A stretch of 64,000 nt of DNA from CADEEN01 sp963751775 (GTDB taxonomy: Bacteria; Pseudomonadota; Gammaproteobacteria; Burkholderiales; Burkholderiaceae_C): the NCBI GenBank assembly GCA_963751775.1, contig CAVVVW010000008.1, positions 620,001-684,000 on the forward strand, written 5' to 3'. The translations under genes and the position numbers were made by a program. The notes beneath the pieces were generated by a model that saw nothing but the letters and a program-made list of their open reading frames with translations, had not been told where the DNA came from and searched no databases. Below, one piece after another: positions 63,224 to 64,000 of this stretch. Position 1 is the first letter of the stretch. Every line of letters starts with the position of its first letter.

Positions 63224-64000
63224 CTACTTCGACGCCGTGGTTGCCGCGGCGCTGGCCGGCAGCGCCTTGGCGAATTCGACCTTCTGGCCTTCGATCAGCG
63301 CACTGCCGGGGTTGCGCAGGATCACGTCGCCGCCGGCCAGGCCGCCGCTGACTGGGTATTCGCCGCGGCGTTCGTCGCGCTCGCCGAGCGTCACCGCCAC
63401 TTTGGCGATGCGCCCGTCCTTCACGCGCCAGACGGCCGCCTGCGCGCCGTCGCGCACGATGGCACTCTCGGCGAGCAGCAGCACGCTCGGCGCGGCACCC
63501 TCGATGCGGCCTTCGGCGTACAGGCCGGACACGCGCGGCGCCTTGGCCGGATCGACGAAGTCGACGATCAACTCGACCTGCCGCGTGGCGACATCGGCCG
63601 CGGCGTCGATGCGCCGCACCTTGCCGGCGAACTGGACGTCGGGAAATCCATTGACGCTGAACGACACCGCCTGGCCGACCTTGATCTCGTGCATGCGGTC
63701 GGCCGAGACCTGGCCCTCGAAGCGCATGCCCTTCGGGTCGATCACCTTGACCAGTTCCTTGCCGATGGCCGCCGTGTCGCCGACCGAGGCCTTGCGCTCG
63801 CTGACCACGCCGTCGAACGGCGCCCGCACTTCGGTGCGCCGCAGTTGCTGCTGCGCGCTGGCGACGCGCGCGCGCGAGGCCACCAGTTCGCTTTGCGCAC
63901 TGTTGCGCCGCACCTCGGCGTCTTCCAGCGCCTGGATCGAGGTCATGCCCTGGCCTTGCAGCGTCTTCAAGCGTTGCACCGCACGTTCGGCCTGCTCGAA
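63224..64000 (-). CDS. RND efflux membrane fusion protein (periplasmic adaptor), N-terminus beyond window
   Basis: C-terminal 258 codons only; the start lies right of the window. Seen: coiled-coil hairpin end (LVASRARVASAQQQLRRTEV), lipoyl half RAPFDGVVSERKASVGDTAA, beta-barrel (FEGQVSADRMHEIKVGQAVS) and membrane-proximal domain (SVLLLAESAIVRDGAQAAVW). It ends ALPASAAATTASK and is followed after 9 bp by the RND pump, the standard adaptor-pump pair. Confidence 0.93.
   Translation of the reverse strand, partial: FEQAERAVQRLKTLQGQGMTSIQALEDAEVRRNSAQSELVASRARVASAQQQLRRTEVRAPFDGVVSERKASVGDTAAIGKELVKVIDPKGMRFEGQVSADRMHEIKVGQAVSFSVNGFPDVQFAGKVRRIDAAADVATRQVELIVDFVDPAKAPRVSGLYAEGRIEGAAPSVLLLAESAIVRDGAQAAVWRVKDGRIAKVAVTLGERDERRGEYPVSGGLAGGDVILRNPGSALIEGQKVEFAKALPASAAATTASK

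Overview
The window is a 64 kb piece of a high-GC betaproteobacterial chromosome. Gene order and protein sequences fit Burkholderiales, most like the Rubrivivax/Leptothrix/Ideonella group. The evidence is a complete betaproteobacterial division and cell-wall (dcw) cluster from mraZ to lpxC, the dusB-fis-purH block, hisI-hisE-hinT-tatABC, argB-slmA, and a Tat/TRAP/DUF gene mix typical of that order. No rRNA, tRNA or CRISPR array was seen.

Layout. Positions 1-5.3 kb hold a yqgE fragment, a methyltransferase, a photolyase, and a membrane-anchored TAXI-type binding protein with a lipoprotein. Positions 5.4-8.5 kb hold hisI-hisE-DUF4870-hinT-tatA-tatB-tatC, all on the minus strand. Positions 8.5-9.1 kb are a gene-free block of nested inverted repeats. 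Positions 9.1-14.5 kb hold mutT, a DUF815 ATPase, slmA, a HAD phosphatase, argB, and two metal-handling genes (DUF411, CDF). Positions 14.5-19.8 kb are an accessory stretch: SnoaL-like, small hypothetical, GNAT, a TOPRIM-TfoX-C pair, a tautomerase, an IS110/IS1111-type insertion sequence and a P-loop kinase-like gene. Positions 19.8-25.8 kb hold a long fatty acyl-CoA reductase, a phasin, a patatin, an M32 carboxypeptidase and a YqaA-like membrane protein. Positions 25.9-28.8 kb are dusB-fis-purH. Positions 28.8-38.4 kb hold a multi-PAS hybrid kinase, an NDH-2, an acyltransferase with cdsA and ruvC, and an unusual 941-residue membrane iron-sulphur/ferredoxin/FAD fusion. Positions 38.5-57.5 kb are the dcw cluster (minus strand) with lpxC and two tiny membrane proteins after it. 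Positions 57.7-64 kb hold nnrU, a Gfo/Idh/MocA oxidoreductase, a cupin, an RND pump and its adaptor (cut at the window edge).

A dominant property of the sequence is about 40 single-base frame breaks. Most are one-base insertions, each flanked on both sides by perfectly family-like protein. They hit many essential genes (murC, murD, murE, murF, mraY, ddlB, ftsQ, lpxC, rsmH). That is not compatible with life if real, so I read most of them as uncorrected sequencing or assembly errors. Genes carrying them are annotated over their full inferred span.

The most interesting items are the IS1111-like element, with subterminal inverted repeats, a duplicated right end and a probable guide-RNA region; the 941-residue redox fusion; the TOPRIM plus stand-alone TfoX-C pair; a dispersed palindromic repeat present twice; and the MraZ operator with three 10-bp-spaced repeats.
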